Assembly: GCA_041574955.1 (NCBI GenBank)
Contig: JBFGNS010000120.1
Location: 1 to 13,139 of the forward strand
Direction: 5' to 3'
Origin: CALZJC01 sp041574955
GTDB taxonomy: Bacteria; Acidobacteriota; Thermoanaerobaculia; Multivoradales; JAHEKO01
Length of the DNA stretch: 13,139 bases
The notes beneath the pieces are model-generated. The model was given only the letters and a program-made list of their open reading frames with translations. It ran no database searches and was not told where the DNA came from. Positions 1-6,118 of the stretch are shown piece by piece (position 1 is the first letter of the stretch; each line of letters opens with the position of its first letter). A program made the translations under genes and the position numbers.

Positions 1-18
1 CGACAGGAGATCCCGAGG

Positions 19-978
19 ATGAGTCCCAGATTCGTACGCTGTGCTCTGCTGCTGGTCCTGCTGGTGGACGAACCGGCCTCCGCGGCGTCGGCCCCCGACG
101 AGCCGGAGGCGCTGGCCGTGCAGACGCTGCCGGTGGCGGTGGCGGACGCCGACTGGAAGCCGCTCTACGAGGCGGTCGACGGCGAGCTGGAGCGGCGGCT
201 GCGCGAGCGGCTGACCAGCGATCCCACGATGCGGCGCCTGATCCGCCAGAAGAGGCTGGCGGTCGGCCTGGTGGACCTGGCCGATCCCGCCAACCCGCGC
301 TTCGCCCGCATCCACGGCAACCACATGATGTACGCCGCCAGCCTGCCCAAGATCGCCATCCTGCTGGCGGCCTACGAGGCGTTCGAGGACGGCAGCCTGG
401 AGGAGACGCCGGAGATCCACCAGAAGCTGGCCGACATGATCCGGGTGTCGAGCAACAGCGCCGCCACCGAGATGATCGACCTGCTGAGCTTCGAGCGGAT
501 CGGCGCCACGCTGACCGATTCCCGCTACGAGCTGTACGACCGCGAGCGCGGCGGCGGGCTGTGGGTGGGCAAGCGGTACGCCAAGCAGGGCCGGCGCTAC
601 CCCGACCCGATGACCGGTCTGTCGCACGCCGCCACCGTCACCCAGGTCTGCCGCTTCTACTACCTGGTCGCCACCGGCCGCGTGATCAACCCCGAACGGT
701 CGAGCCAGATGCTCGACGAGCTGGGCGAGCCCGGTCTCAACCACAAGTTCGTCAGGGAGGTGTCGAAGCGGGCGCCGGGCGCGCGGCTGTTCCGCAAGTC
801 AGGCACCTGGCGTGACTGGCACTCGGACTCGATCCTGGTCTGGGGGCCCGACTGGCGTCGCTACATCCTGGTGGCGATGACCGAGAGCCCGGAGGGCAAC
901 GCCGTTCTCGCCAAGCTGGTGCCGGCGGCCGAAGAGCTGCTGCGGCCGGCCGGCGAGCTCGTCGCCCAGCGCCCCTGA
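19..978 (+). CDS. Exported class A beta-lactamase-like serine hydrolase
   Basis: 319 aa. The N-terminus has a short basic start, a hydrophobic run at about residues 8-16 and a possible signal peptidase site near ASA-ASA (residues 20-25), so periplasmic export is likely. The penicillin-binding fold motifs are in order: S108-L-P-K111 (SxxK nucleophile and base), S144-S145-N146 (the SDN loop with Asp replaced by Ser) and K260-S261-G262 (KTG equivalent). I see no clear ExxLN omega-loop glutamate between them, the residue that deacylates true class A beta-lactamases. It may therefore be a peptidoglycan-related hydrolase or a penicillin-interacting protein rather than a resistance enzyme; this is inference. 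AGGAGA at 5-10, eight bases before the ATG, supports the start. The promoter lies outside the window. Its stop overlaps the start of the downstream MFS gene, so the two are probably translated together. Confidence 0.85.
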   Translation: MSPRFVRCALLLVLLVDEPASAASAPDEPEALAVQTLPVAVADADWKPLYEAVDGELERRLRERLTSDPTMRRLIRQKRLAVGLVDLADPANPRFARIHGNHMMYAASLPKIAILLAAYEAFEDGSLEETPEIHQKLADMIRVSSNSAATEMIDLLSFERIGATLTDSRYELYDRERGGGLWVGKRYAKQGRRYPDPMTGLSHAATVTQVCRFYYLVATGRVINPERSSQMLDELGEPGLNHKFVREVSKRAPGARLFRKSGTWRDWHSDSILVWGPDWRRYILVAMTESPEGNAVLAKLVPAAEELLRPAGELVAQRP

Positions 979-2543
979 TGGGCGATCCGGCGGGCGGCTC
1001 GAAGGCGCCCGGCAGGCGGTCCGAGCGAGGATCGCGTCGCCGGCGGGGCGCGCGGCGCCGTCCGCAGGCAGCCGAGCTCGAGCCGCAGGAGGTCGAGCGC
1101 GGGCTGCGGCTGCTGCTGCTCGACGGTGTCTCGACCCAGGTGATGGGGGCGCTCACCGGCGGCGCGCTGCTGGTGGCGTTCGCCCTGCTGCTGGGGGCGT
1201 CCAACAAGGTGATCGGGCTGATCGCCGCGGTCGGTCCGCTCACCCAGCTTCTGCAGATCCCGTCGATCCTGGTGGTCGAGTGGCTCGAGCGGCGCAAGGC
1301 GCTGGTGGTGCTGGTGTCGCTGGTGGGACGCTCGTTCTGGGTGGTGGTGGCGGCGATCCCTTTCATGGTGCCGCCGCCCTACCGCATCGCCGTCCTGCTG
1401 ATCAGCCTCACTGTCTACTTCGCCTCCTCGTCGCTGGCCAACGCCGCCTACAACTCGTGGAAGCGCGACCTGGTGCCGGACGCCTTCATGGGCCGCTACT
1501 TCGCCAAGCGGCTGACCCTGGCCACCGCCGCCGGCGCCGCGGTCACGCTGGCCAGCGGTTTCGCGGTCGACCACGGCGAGCGTTTCCTGGGCGACCCGGA
1601 CCTGGTGTTCTCGCCGCTGTTCCTCATCGGCGGCATCACCGGCCTGCTGGGTGTGGCGTTTCTCGGCCGCATCCCGGAGCCGCGGATGACGCTCGAGCCG
1701 GGCCGGCCGCTGACCCAGGTGCTGGCCGAGCCGCTGCGCGACGAGAACTTCCGCAAGCTGCTGTTCTTCCTGGCGAGCTGGAACTTCGCCATCAACCTGG
1801 CGGCGCCGTTCTTCACCGTCTACATGCTGTCGCGGCTGGGGCTGTCGATGGCCTGGGTGCTGGGGCTGTCGGTGGTCAGCCAGCTGGCCAACGTGTCGTT
1901 CTTCCGCATCTGGGGGCGGCTGGCCGACCGGCTGTCCAACAAGGCGGTGCTCAGCCTGTCGGGCTCGCTGTTCGTGGTGTCGATCGCGGTCTGGCCGTTC
2001 ACCACCCTGCCCGAGCGGTACGTGCTGACCGTGCCGCTGCTGTTCGCCATCCACCTGCTGGCGGGCGTGTCGACCGCCGGGGTGAACCTGTGCGCCGGCA
2101 CCATCACGCTCAAGCTGGCGCCGCGCGGCAAGGCGACGGCGTTTCTGGCCACCAACGCGCTGACCAGCGGCGCGGCGGCGACGGTGGCGCCGGTGCTGGC
2201 CGGCCTGCTGGCCGACTGGCTGGCGGCCAGCAGGCTGACCGTCGAGCTGCGCTGGGCGTCGGCGGCGGTCGAGCGGACGGCTCTGACGGCGCTCGACCTG
2301 AGCGGGCTCGACTTCCTGTTCGCGATCGCGGTGGTGTTCGGCCTCTACTCACTCCACCGGCTGCTGGCGGTGCGCGAGGAGGGCGAGGTGGAGGACGGCG
2401 AGGCGGCGGCGGCGCTCTACGGCGAGGTGCGGCGGGCGGTGCGCCACGTCTCGACCGTGGCCGGCCTGCGCCGGCTGAGCGCCTTTCCCTACACGCTCCT
2501 ACGCCGCCCGCGCGCCGACGACGAAGGCGACGAAGAACGATGA
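978..2543 (+). CDS. MFS-type membrane transporter
   Basis: 521 aa polytopic membrane protein. The first 40 or so residues are strongly basic (an Arg-rich run at about residues 13-28) and presumably cytoplasmic. About twelve hydrophobic segments follow, and the last 60 residues are a charged, acidic and basic soluble tail. A short basic loop after an early helix pair (VEWLERRKALVVL, near residue 100) resembles the MFS loop 2-3 motif, and a second one (WGRLADRLSNKAVL) sits at the matching place in the second half, the usual sign of the MFS internal repeat. The substrate is not evident. The ATG shares its A with the TGA of the serine hydrolase gene, which indicates translational coupling and suggests a joint envelope role, for example moving a cell-wall fragment or peptide; this is only inference. 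A shorter start at an internal Met near residue 56 would lose the first helix and is less likely. Confidence 0.85.
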   Translation: MGDPAGGSKAPGRRSERGSRRRRGARRRPQAAELEPQEVERGLRLLLLDGVSTQVMGALTGGALLVAFALLLGASNKVIGLIAAVGPLTQLLQIPSILVVEWLERRKALVVLVSLVGRSFWVVVAAIPFMVPPPYRIAVLLISLTVYFASSSLANAAYNSWKRDLVPDAFMGRYFAKRLTLATAAGAAVTLASGFAVDHGERFLGDPDLVFSPLFLIGGITGLLGVAFLGRIPEPRMTLEPGRPLTQVLAEPLRDENFRKLLFFLASWNFAINLAAPFFTVYMLSRLGLSMAWVLGLSVVSQLANVSFFRIWGRLADRLSNKAVLSLSGSLFVVSIAVWPFTTLPERYVLTVPLLFAIHLLAGVSTAGVNLCAGTITLKLAPRGKATAFLATNALTSGAAATVAPVLAGLLADWLAASRLTVELRWASAAVERTALTALDLSGLDFLFAIAVVFGLYSLHRLLAVREEGEVEDGEAAAALYGEVRRAVRHVSTVAGLRRLSAFPYTLLRRPRADDEGDEER

Positions 2544-2553
2544 CCCGCAAAGC

Positions 2554-2990
2554 ACGGTGACAGCGCAGAGCACGGTGACAGGATACTCAGAGCACCGTCC
2601 CTGCAAGCGCCGCCGCAGAGGACGGTGACAGGATACTCAGAGCACCGTCCGCGCAGAGCACGAGCGGGGTCGGGACAACGGTGACAGGATACTCAGAGCG
2701 CCGTCCGGGCAGAGCAGGAGCGGGGTCGGGCTGAGTATCCTGTCACCGCCGTTGCCGCCCCGCGCACCCCCGGTACAACAAGCGCCGCCGCCAAACAACG
2801 GTGACAGGATACTCAGAGCGCCGTCCGCGCAGAGCAGGAGCGGGGTCGGGCTGAGTATCCTGTCACCGCCGTGGCCGCCCCGCGCACCCCCGGTACAACA
2901 AGCGCCGCCGCCAAACAACGGTGACAGGATACTCAGAGCGCCGTCCGCGCAAAGCAGGAGCGGGGTCGGGCTGAGTATCCTGTCACCGCC
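2554..2990. repeat. Tandem array with 18-bp inverted-repeat hairpins (120-bp unit)
   Basis: The forward motif CGGTGACAGGATACTCAG occurs at 2573-2590, 2623-2640, 2679-2696, 2799-2816 and 2919-2936, with a broken copy at 2554-2562. Its exact reverse complement CTGAGTATCCTGTCACCG occurs at 2731-2748, 2851-2868 and 2971-2988. From 2676 the sequence is a true tandem repeat: units 2676-2795 and 2796-2915 differ at only two positions (2708/2828 and 2753/2873), and a third partial unit at 2916-2990 differs from the second at one (2952). Each unit can fold into an 18-bp stem with a 34-base loop. The segment 2622-2674 is a related partial unit lacking the reverse arm. The layout resembles REP/REPIN-type clusters, but no RAYT-type transposase gene is in the window. 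Confidence 0.9.
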
Positions 2991-3043
2991 CTGTCAGCGC
3001 CGTGGCCGCTACGCGTGCCCCGGCGAACAACGCGCCGGTACCG
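2991..3043. repeat. Degenerate relic of the 120-bp unit
   Basis: Just after the last good unit, 2992-3043 aligns with the second half of the unit (the part after the reverse arm, 2861-2915) with many substitutions: both read TGTCA-GCCGTGGCCGC, then a CG/CCCC-rich stretch, then AACAA and GCGCCG. It looks like an older, diverged copy or the ancestral flank from which the array was amplified. It ends at the stop codon of the porin gene. Confidence 0.5.
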
Positions 3044-4327
3044 CTAGAACCCCCAGCTGTACCCGAACTCCACGTCCCACTGGGTCATCTGGAGCTCGAT
3101 CCTCTGCTGTCCCGGGATCGGCGCCTCGAGCGGGTTGAGCCCCTCGACGCTGACCGACGGGGCGTACATCACCGCCATGCTGAACTCGCCCTTGCCAGCG
3201 GCGCGGCTGAAGCCGAAGGTGATGTGCTCCTCCATGACGCCGGGGGCGAGGATGTTGAACAGCACCTCGCTCTCCGGGATCGGCTGGTCGCCGGTCGAGA
3301 AGCCGGCGCGCCAGGTCCACGGGCTGCCGTCACCCCACTGCACGCCGGCCTTGATCACTTCCATGTCCTGCCAGCCGAAGCCGGCGCCGTTGGCGCCGCC
3401 GAGCGGCGCCATCAACAGGTTGGGCAGGAGCTGGTTGCTGACCGACGGCACATCGCTGTAGTTGATCTGCTGGTAGTCGAGCGCCAGCGAGGCGTTGGCG
3501 CCGAAACGGTAGGCGATGCCGGCCACCCAGTTGGAGGGGATGTCGAAGTCGCCCTGGCCGGCGAACAGCCCGGAGTAGCTCGAGAAGGCGTCCATGCCGA
3601 TCTCGCTCTGCCAGGACAGGCCGACCGAGAACCGGTCGGTGACCTGGCCGAGGTAGCCGAGCTTGACCCCGAAGCCGGTCGAGTCGTCGTGCCCCTTGTT
3701 GGACAGGTTGGCGGGGTCCGACGAGAAGCCGCCGAACGCCTGCACGCCCTGGGCCTCGAAGGACTGGTAGGCGAGGATCGGGCTGACGCCGAAGGCGTGC
3801 CGGCCGCTCGGCGAGCGGGCCGCCCAGGTGGGCACGATGAACAGCTGCGACAGGTCGACACCGGTCGGCGAGCTGCCGAAGAAGACCGAGCGCGGGTAGT
3901 CGGTGTTCATGCCGCCCTGGCCGTAGACCGCCAGGCCCAGGTGCTGGCCGCTGGGGCGCTCCCAGGCGGCGCCGAAGTTGGGGACAACGAACAGCTCGGA
4001 GTCGCTCTCGACGGTGCCGGGCAGCAGGCCGAAGGTGCCGGGGAAGCCGGTCGGCGCTCCCTTGACCGTGAACTCCCGGCGCGGGCTGAACAGCCCGACG
4101 CCGAGGTCGTACCGCTTGCCGATGAACGCCAACCCGGCCGGGTTGGTGCCCGGCGCCAGGGCGTCGAGCGGCAGAGCCACGCCGGCGCCGGCCATCGCCT
4201 TGGTGCGGGTGCCGATGCCGTGGATCAGGTAGCCGTTGGTGGCGAAGGCGACGTCCGGCAAGACGCCGACGGCCAACGCTGCGACGGCGATCAGGATGGG
4301 CTGGTGGAAGCTCTCGCGAACGGTCAT
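3044..4327 (-). CDS. FadL/OmpP1/TodX-family outer membrane porin
   Basis: 427 aa. A signal peptide (hydrophobic residues 11-24, cleavage after A29 in AFA-TNG) leads directly into the family's hallmark mature N-terminus, TNGYLIHGIGTRTKAMAGAG, followed by a TNPAG motif and SPRRE, as in FadL/TodX proteins where this segment forms the hatch in the barrel. The rest alternates in beta-barrel fashion and ends in Phe (YSWGF), the usual BAM recognition residue. The family moves hydrophobic solutes such as long-chain fatty acids or aromatics across the outer membrane; the substrate here is unknown. The start at 4327 is fixed by AAGGAGG (4339-4333) five bases upstream and by the signal peptide; the frame is open further upstream to 4750 but that part is not protein-like. 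A CsoR/CstR-type operator and a -10-like box lie upstream (4453-4477), linking it to the sulfur locus at 7293-10112. Confidence 0.92.
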   Translation of the reverse strand: MTVRESFHQPILIAVAALAVGVLPDVAFATNGYLIHGIGTRTKAMAGAGVALPLDALAPGTNPAGLAFIGKRYDLGVGLFSPRREFTVKGAPTGFPGTFGLLPGTVESDSELFVVPNFGAAWERPSGQHLGLAVYGQGGMNTDYPRSVFFGSSPTGVDLSQLFIVPTWAARSPSGRHAFGVSPILAYQSFEAQGVQAFGGFSSDPANLSNKGHDDSTGFGVKLGYLGQVTDRFSVGLSWQSEIGMDAFSSYSGLFAGQGDFDIPSNWVAGIAYRFGANASLALDYQQINYSDVPSVSNQLLPNLLMAPLGGANGAGFGWQDMEVIKAGVQWGDGSPWTWRAGFSTGDQPIPESEVLFNILAPGVMEEHITFGFSRAAGKGEFSMAVMYAPSVSVEGLNPLEAPIPGQQRIELQMTQWDVEFGYSWGF

Positions 4328-4332
4328 GACTG

Positions 4333-4339
4333 CCTCCTT
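4333..4339 (-). promoter_or_regulatory. Strong ribosome binding site of the porin gene
   Basis: On the minus strand this reads AAGGAGG, a full anti-Shine-Dalgarno match, five bases before the ATG at 4327. It decides the start codon of the porin gene. Confidence 0.9.
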
Positions 4340-4390
4340 GTCTCGGCGGAGTGCGAGTGTGCCCGCCTGCCCAGCCAGACTTCCACCGCC

Positions 4391-4408
4391 CCGTGGCTCC
4401 CGCCACGG
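4391..4408 (-). promoter_or_regulatory. Hairpin in the porin mRNA leader
   Basis: CCGTGGC (4391-4397) and GCCACGG (4402-4408) form a perfect 7-bp stem with a 4-base loop, about 60 bases upstream of the porin start and downstream of its putative -10 box, so it would lie in a leader of about 120 bases. It may stabilise or regulate the mRNA; no known riboswitch is recognised. Confidence 0.4.
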
Positions 4409-4452
4409 TCGGCAGGGTGGCGGGTGTCCGCGATGGGGTGGGCGGTGCTTGT

Positions 4453-4458
4453 AACATA
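4453..4458 (-). promoter_or_regulatory. -10-like box for the porin gene
   Basis: The minus strand reads TATGTT immediately downstream (in the direction of transcription) of the CsoR-type operator. No good -35 box is found at 16-18 bases, so the promoter may be weak. The operator would sit inside its spacer, the usual position for CsoR-family repression. Confidence 0.45.
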
Positions 4459-4461
4459 CAC

Positions 4462-4477
4462 CTACCCGTAGGGGTAG
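4462..4477. promoter_or_regulatory. CsoR/CstR-type operator upstream of the porin gene
   Basis: CTACCCGTAGGGGTAG is a 16-base inverted repeat with seven of eight base pairs matching. It follows the TACCC-N4-GGGTA pattern known for operators of the CsoR/CstR/FrmR family. The window encodes one regulator of that family at 7293-7580, so autologous control is plausible. The site overlaps the expected promoter spacer of the porin gene, implying repression relieved by the inducer. The operator class is inferred from pattern only. Confidence 0.6.
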
Positions 4478-4650
4478 ACGCCTTCGACTGCCGAGAAACG
4501 GCTGCCGAGAAGCCGGCACCGCGAGCCCCCCGAGCGGACGTCGGACGGCGCTGCTCACCCGTCCCGCGCGTTCTCCCGCGGCGCGAGATAAACCTCGAAT
4601 TCGCAGGGGCTTGGGCCCTGCCGGCGACGGCACTGTCGGCCCCGTCGGGC

Positions 4651-4656
4651 TAGAAT
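4651..4656 (+). promoter_or_regulatory. modA: -10-like box of modABC, near-leaderless start
   Basis: TAGAAT (5 of 6 to TATAAT) ends eight bases before the modA ATG, and no Shine-Dalgarno sequence precedes that ATG. Transcription would begin at or within a base or two of the start codon, giving a leaderless message. No good -35 box is visible. Confidence 0.4.
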
Positions 4657-4664
4657 CCCGGGCG

Positions 4665-5444
4665 ATGCGCTGGACCCTCTGGCTGGTTGCGGTCCTGCTC
4701 GCCGGGTGCCGCGCGGGCGATCCCGCAGCACTCTCCGAGCGGCCCGTCACGATCTACGCCGCGGCCAGTCTGCGGGAGGTGGCCGGCGCGCTGGCGGTCG
4801 AGTTCACCGCCGCCACCGGCATCCGGGCCGAGCTCAACTTCGCCGGCTCCAACGTCCTGGCGCAGCAGATCCTGGCGGCCCCCGCGGCCGACCTGTTCCT
4901 CTCCGCCGACCAGCTGTGGGTGCGCGAGCTGGAGCGCCGGGGGCGGGTCGCCCCGGACGCCGTGGCGCCGTTCTTCGGCAACCGGCTGGCGCTGGTGGCC
5001 CACCGCGACAGCGCCCTCGCGGCCGGCGATCCCTGGCTGCTGGCCGGAGACGGCTACCGCCACCTGGCCCTGGCCGACCCGGCCGCGGTGCCGGCCGGCC
5101 GCTACGCCCGCGCCCGGCTGGAGGGGATGAGCCTCGCCGGCGCGAGCCTGTGGCAGAGGGTGGCGGACCGGGTGGTGCCGGCGATCGACGTACGCGGGGC
5201 GCTGGCGCTCGCCGAATCGGACCCCGGCATCCTGGCGATCGTCTACGCCACCGACGCCCGCAGCTCGCGGCGGATCAAGGTGCTGTACGAGTTTCCGCGC
5301 GATCCGCGGCGGCCCATCCGGTACTGGTCGGCGCGGCTCGACGACGGGCCGAACCCGGAAGGGGGGCGGCGCTTCCAGGACTTCCTGGCGTCGCAGGAGG
5401 CGGCGGCGGTGGCCCGGCGTTTCGGCTTCACGGAGTCGGCGTGA
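4665..5444 (+). CDS. modA: Molybdate-binding lipoprotein ModA
   Basis: 259 aa from the ATG at 4665. A short hydrophobic leader ends in the lipobox L12-A-G-C15, so the mature protein is a lipoprotein tethered at a membrane surface, feeding the ModBC permease. The start of the mature domain, VTIYAAASLREVAGAL, and the later NFAGSNVLAQQI are typical of periplasmic molybdate-binding proteins: the AAASL and GSN segments provide serines that bind the oxyanion. DVRGALALAESD and the segment ending in GILAIVYATDA match the second lobe. The frame is open back to 4611, but that extension would bury the lipoprotein signal and is rejected. Its TGA overlaps the GTG of modB (GTGA). Tungstate or another tetrahedral oxyanion cannot be excluded, but the operon makes molybdate by far the likeliest ligand. 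Confidence 0.92.
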   Translation: MRWTLWLVAVLLAGCRAGDPAALSERPVTIYAAASLREVAGALAVEFTAATGIRAELNFAGSNVLAQQILAAPAADLFLSADQLWVRELERRGRVAPDAVAPFFGNRLALVAHRDSALAAGDPWLLAGDGYRHLALADPAAVPAGRYARARLEGMSLAGASLWQRVADRVVPAIDVRGALALAESDPGILAIVYATDARSSRRIKVLYEFPRDPRRPIRYWSARLDDGPNPEGGRRFQDFLASQEAAAVARRFGFTESA

Positions 5445-6118
5445 GCGCGGAGCTGGCGGGCGTTCTGACGCTCAGCCTGCGGGTAGCCGCGGTCGCCACG
5501 CTGCTCGTGGCGCTGCCCGCCGCCTTCGCCGGCTACGCCCTGGCGCGGTGGCGGTTCCCCGGCAAACGGTTGCTGTCGGCGCTCGTCGGGCTGCCGCTGG
5601 TGCTGCCGCCCACCGCCGTCGGCTTCCTGCTGCTGCGGCTGCTGGCGATCGACGGCCCGCTCGGCCGCGAGACGCTCGGCTTCGACCTCGCCCTGCTGCT
5701 GACCTGGAAGGCCGCCGCGCTGGCGGCGTGCGTGATGTCGCTGCCGCTGGTGGCGCGGACGGCGCGGGTGGCGTTCGAAGCGGTCGACCCGCGGCTCGAG
5801 GCGATGGCCCGCACGCTCGGCCACGGCCCGCTGGCCACGCTGCGGATGGTGACGCTGCCGCTGGCGGCGCGCGGCCTGATCGCGGCGCTCATCCTGGGCT
5901 TCACGCGCGCTCTCGGTGAGTTCGGGGCGACGGTGATCGTGGCCGGCAACATCCCGGGCCGCACCCAGACCCTGGCATCGGCGATCTTCGCCGCCCAGCA
6001 GACCGGAGACTCGGGACAGGCGGCGGCGCTGATTGCGGTGTCGCTGGCGGTCGGCCTGGTGGCGATCTGGGCGGCCGAGGCCCTGGCGCCGAGACCGCAC
6101 GGCGGAGTCGGACGTTGA
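5441..6118 (+). CDS. modB: Molybdate ABC transporter permease ModB
   Basis: 225 aa from GTG at 5441, which overlaps the modA stop as GTGA. This is the usual length of ModB. It has about five or six membrane helices, beginning with LAGVLTLSLRVAAVATLLVA. The cytoplasmic coupling (EAA) loop is present as EAMARTLGHGPLATLRMVTL, about two thirds of the way along, followed by the family motif TRALGEFGATVIVAGN. GRTQTLASAIF near the C-terminus is also characteristic. It forms the homodimeric inner-membrane pore of the ModABC importer. Its stop (TGA, 6116-6118) overlaps the TTG start of modC, so the three genes form one tightly coupled operon. Confidence 0.92.
   Translation: MSAELAGVLTLSLRVAAVATLLVALPAAFAGYALARWRFPGKRLLSALVGLPLVLPPTAVGFLLLRLLAIDGPLGRETLGFDLALLLTWKAAALAACVMSLPLVARTARVAFEAVDPRLEAMARTLGHGPLATLRMVTLPLAARGLIAALILGFTRALGEFGATVIVAGNIPGRTQTLASAIFAAQQTGDSGQAAALIAVSLAVGLVAIWAAEALAPRPHGGVGR

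Larger units (their letters stand above)
2544..3043. other. Gene-free spacer filled by repeats between convergent genes
   Basis: This 500-base stretch separates the 3' ends of the MFS gene and of the FadL-type porin gene. It holds the repeat array described separately and no credible gene. The ORFs that run through it stay open only because the repeat period (120) is divisible by three; their products are Pro/Arg-rich copies of the repeat with no ribosome binding site. The 18-bp hairpins could stop transcription from either side, but no T-run follows them. Confidence 0.75.
4328..4664. other. Divergent intergenic region, porin / modA
   Basis: This 337-base region separates the minus-strand porin gene from modA. 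On the porin side it holds the ribosome binding site, a leader hairpin (4391-4408), a -10-like box and a CsoR-type operator (4453-4477). On the modA side it holds a -10-like box (4651-4656). Around 4490-4516 there are two GCCGAGAA copies and a weak CGGCT/AGCCG inverted repeat. At 4584-4603 an unusually AT-rich patch contains CGAG/CTCG and the palindrome CGAATTCG, possibly a protein-binding site. I saw no ModE-type box. Confidence 0.6.

Noticed and set aside
861..2054. A 397-codon minus-strand frame opposite the MFS gene.
   Set aside because: Low-complexity Gln/His/Arg/Glu-rich translation typical of antisense frames; the plus strand shows a proper membrane protein.
2572..2990. Possible CRISPR array.
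   Set aside because: The repeated sequence alternates in orientation and the intervening sequences are themselves repeated, not unique spacers; no cas genes are nearby.
2637..3138. Open frames on both strands running through the repeat array (93 and 128 codons).
   Set aside because: They are open because the unit length is a multiple of three; the products repeat the DNA unit, have no ribosome binding site and match no family.
3002..4471. A 489-codon plus-strand open frame opposite the porin gene.
   Set aside because: It is the mirror of a GC-rich gene; the composition is Ala/Gly/Arg/Glu-rich without domains, whereas the minus strand encodes a clear FadL-type protein with signal peptide and ribosome binding site.
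4490..4664. A molybdenum cofactor riboswitch or ModE site before modA.
   Set aside because: No ModE-type palindrome and no Moco-motif layout could be recognised; the -10-like box next to the start codon leaves no room for a leader.
4611..4664. An upstream ATG start for modA at 4611.
   Set aside because: It would place 18 polar/Gly-rich residues before the lipoprotein signal and destroy its function; the ATG at 4665 gives a normal lipobox.
4328..4750. A longer start for the porin at 4750.
   Set aside because: The extension is Arg/Pro/Gly-rich, overlaps the modA start and would bury the signal peptide; the strong ribosome binding site at 4333-4339 fixes the start at 4327.
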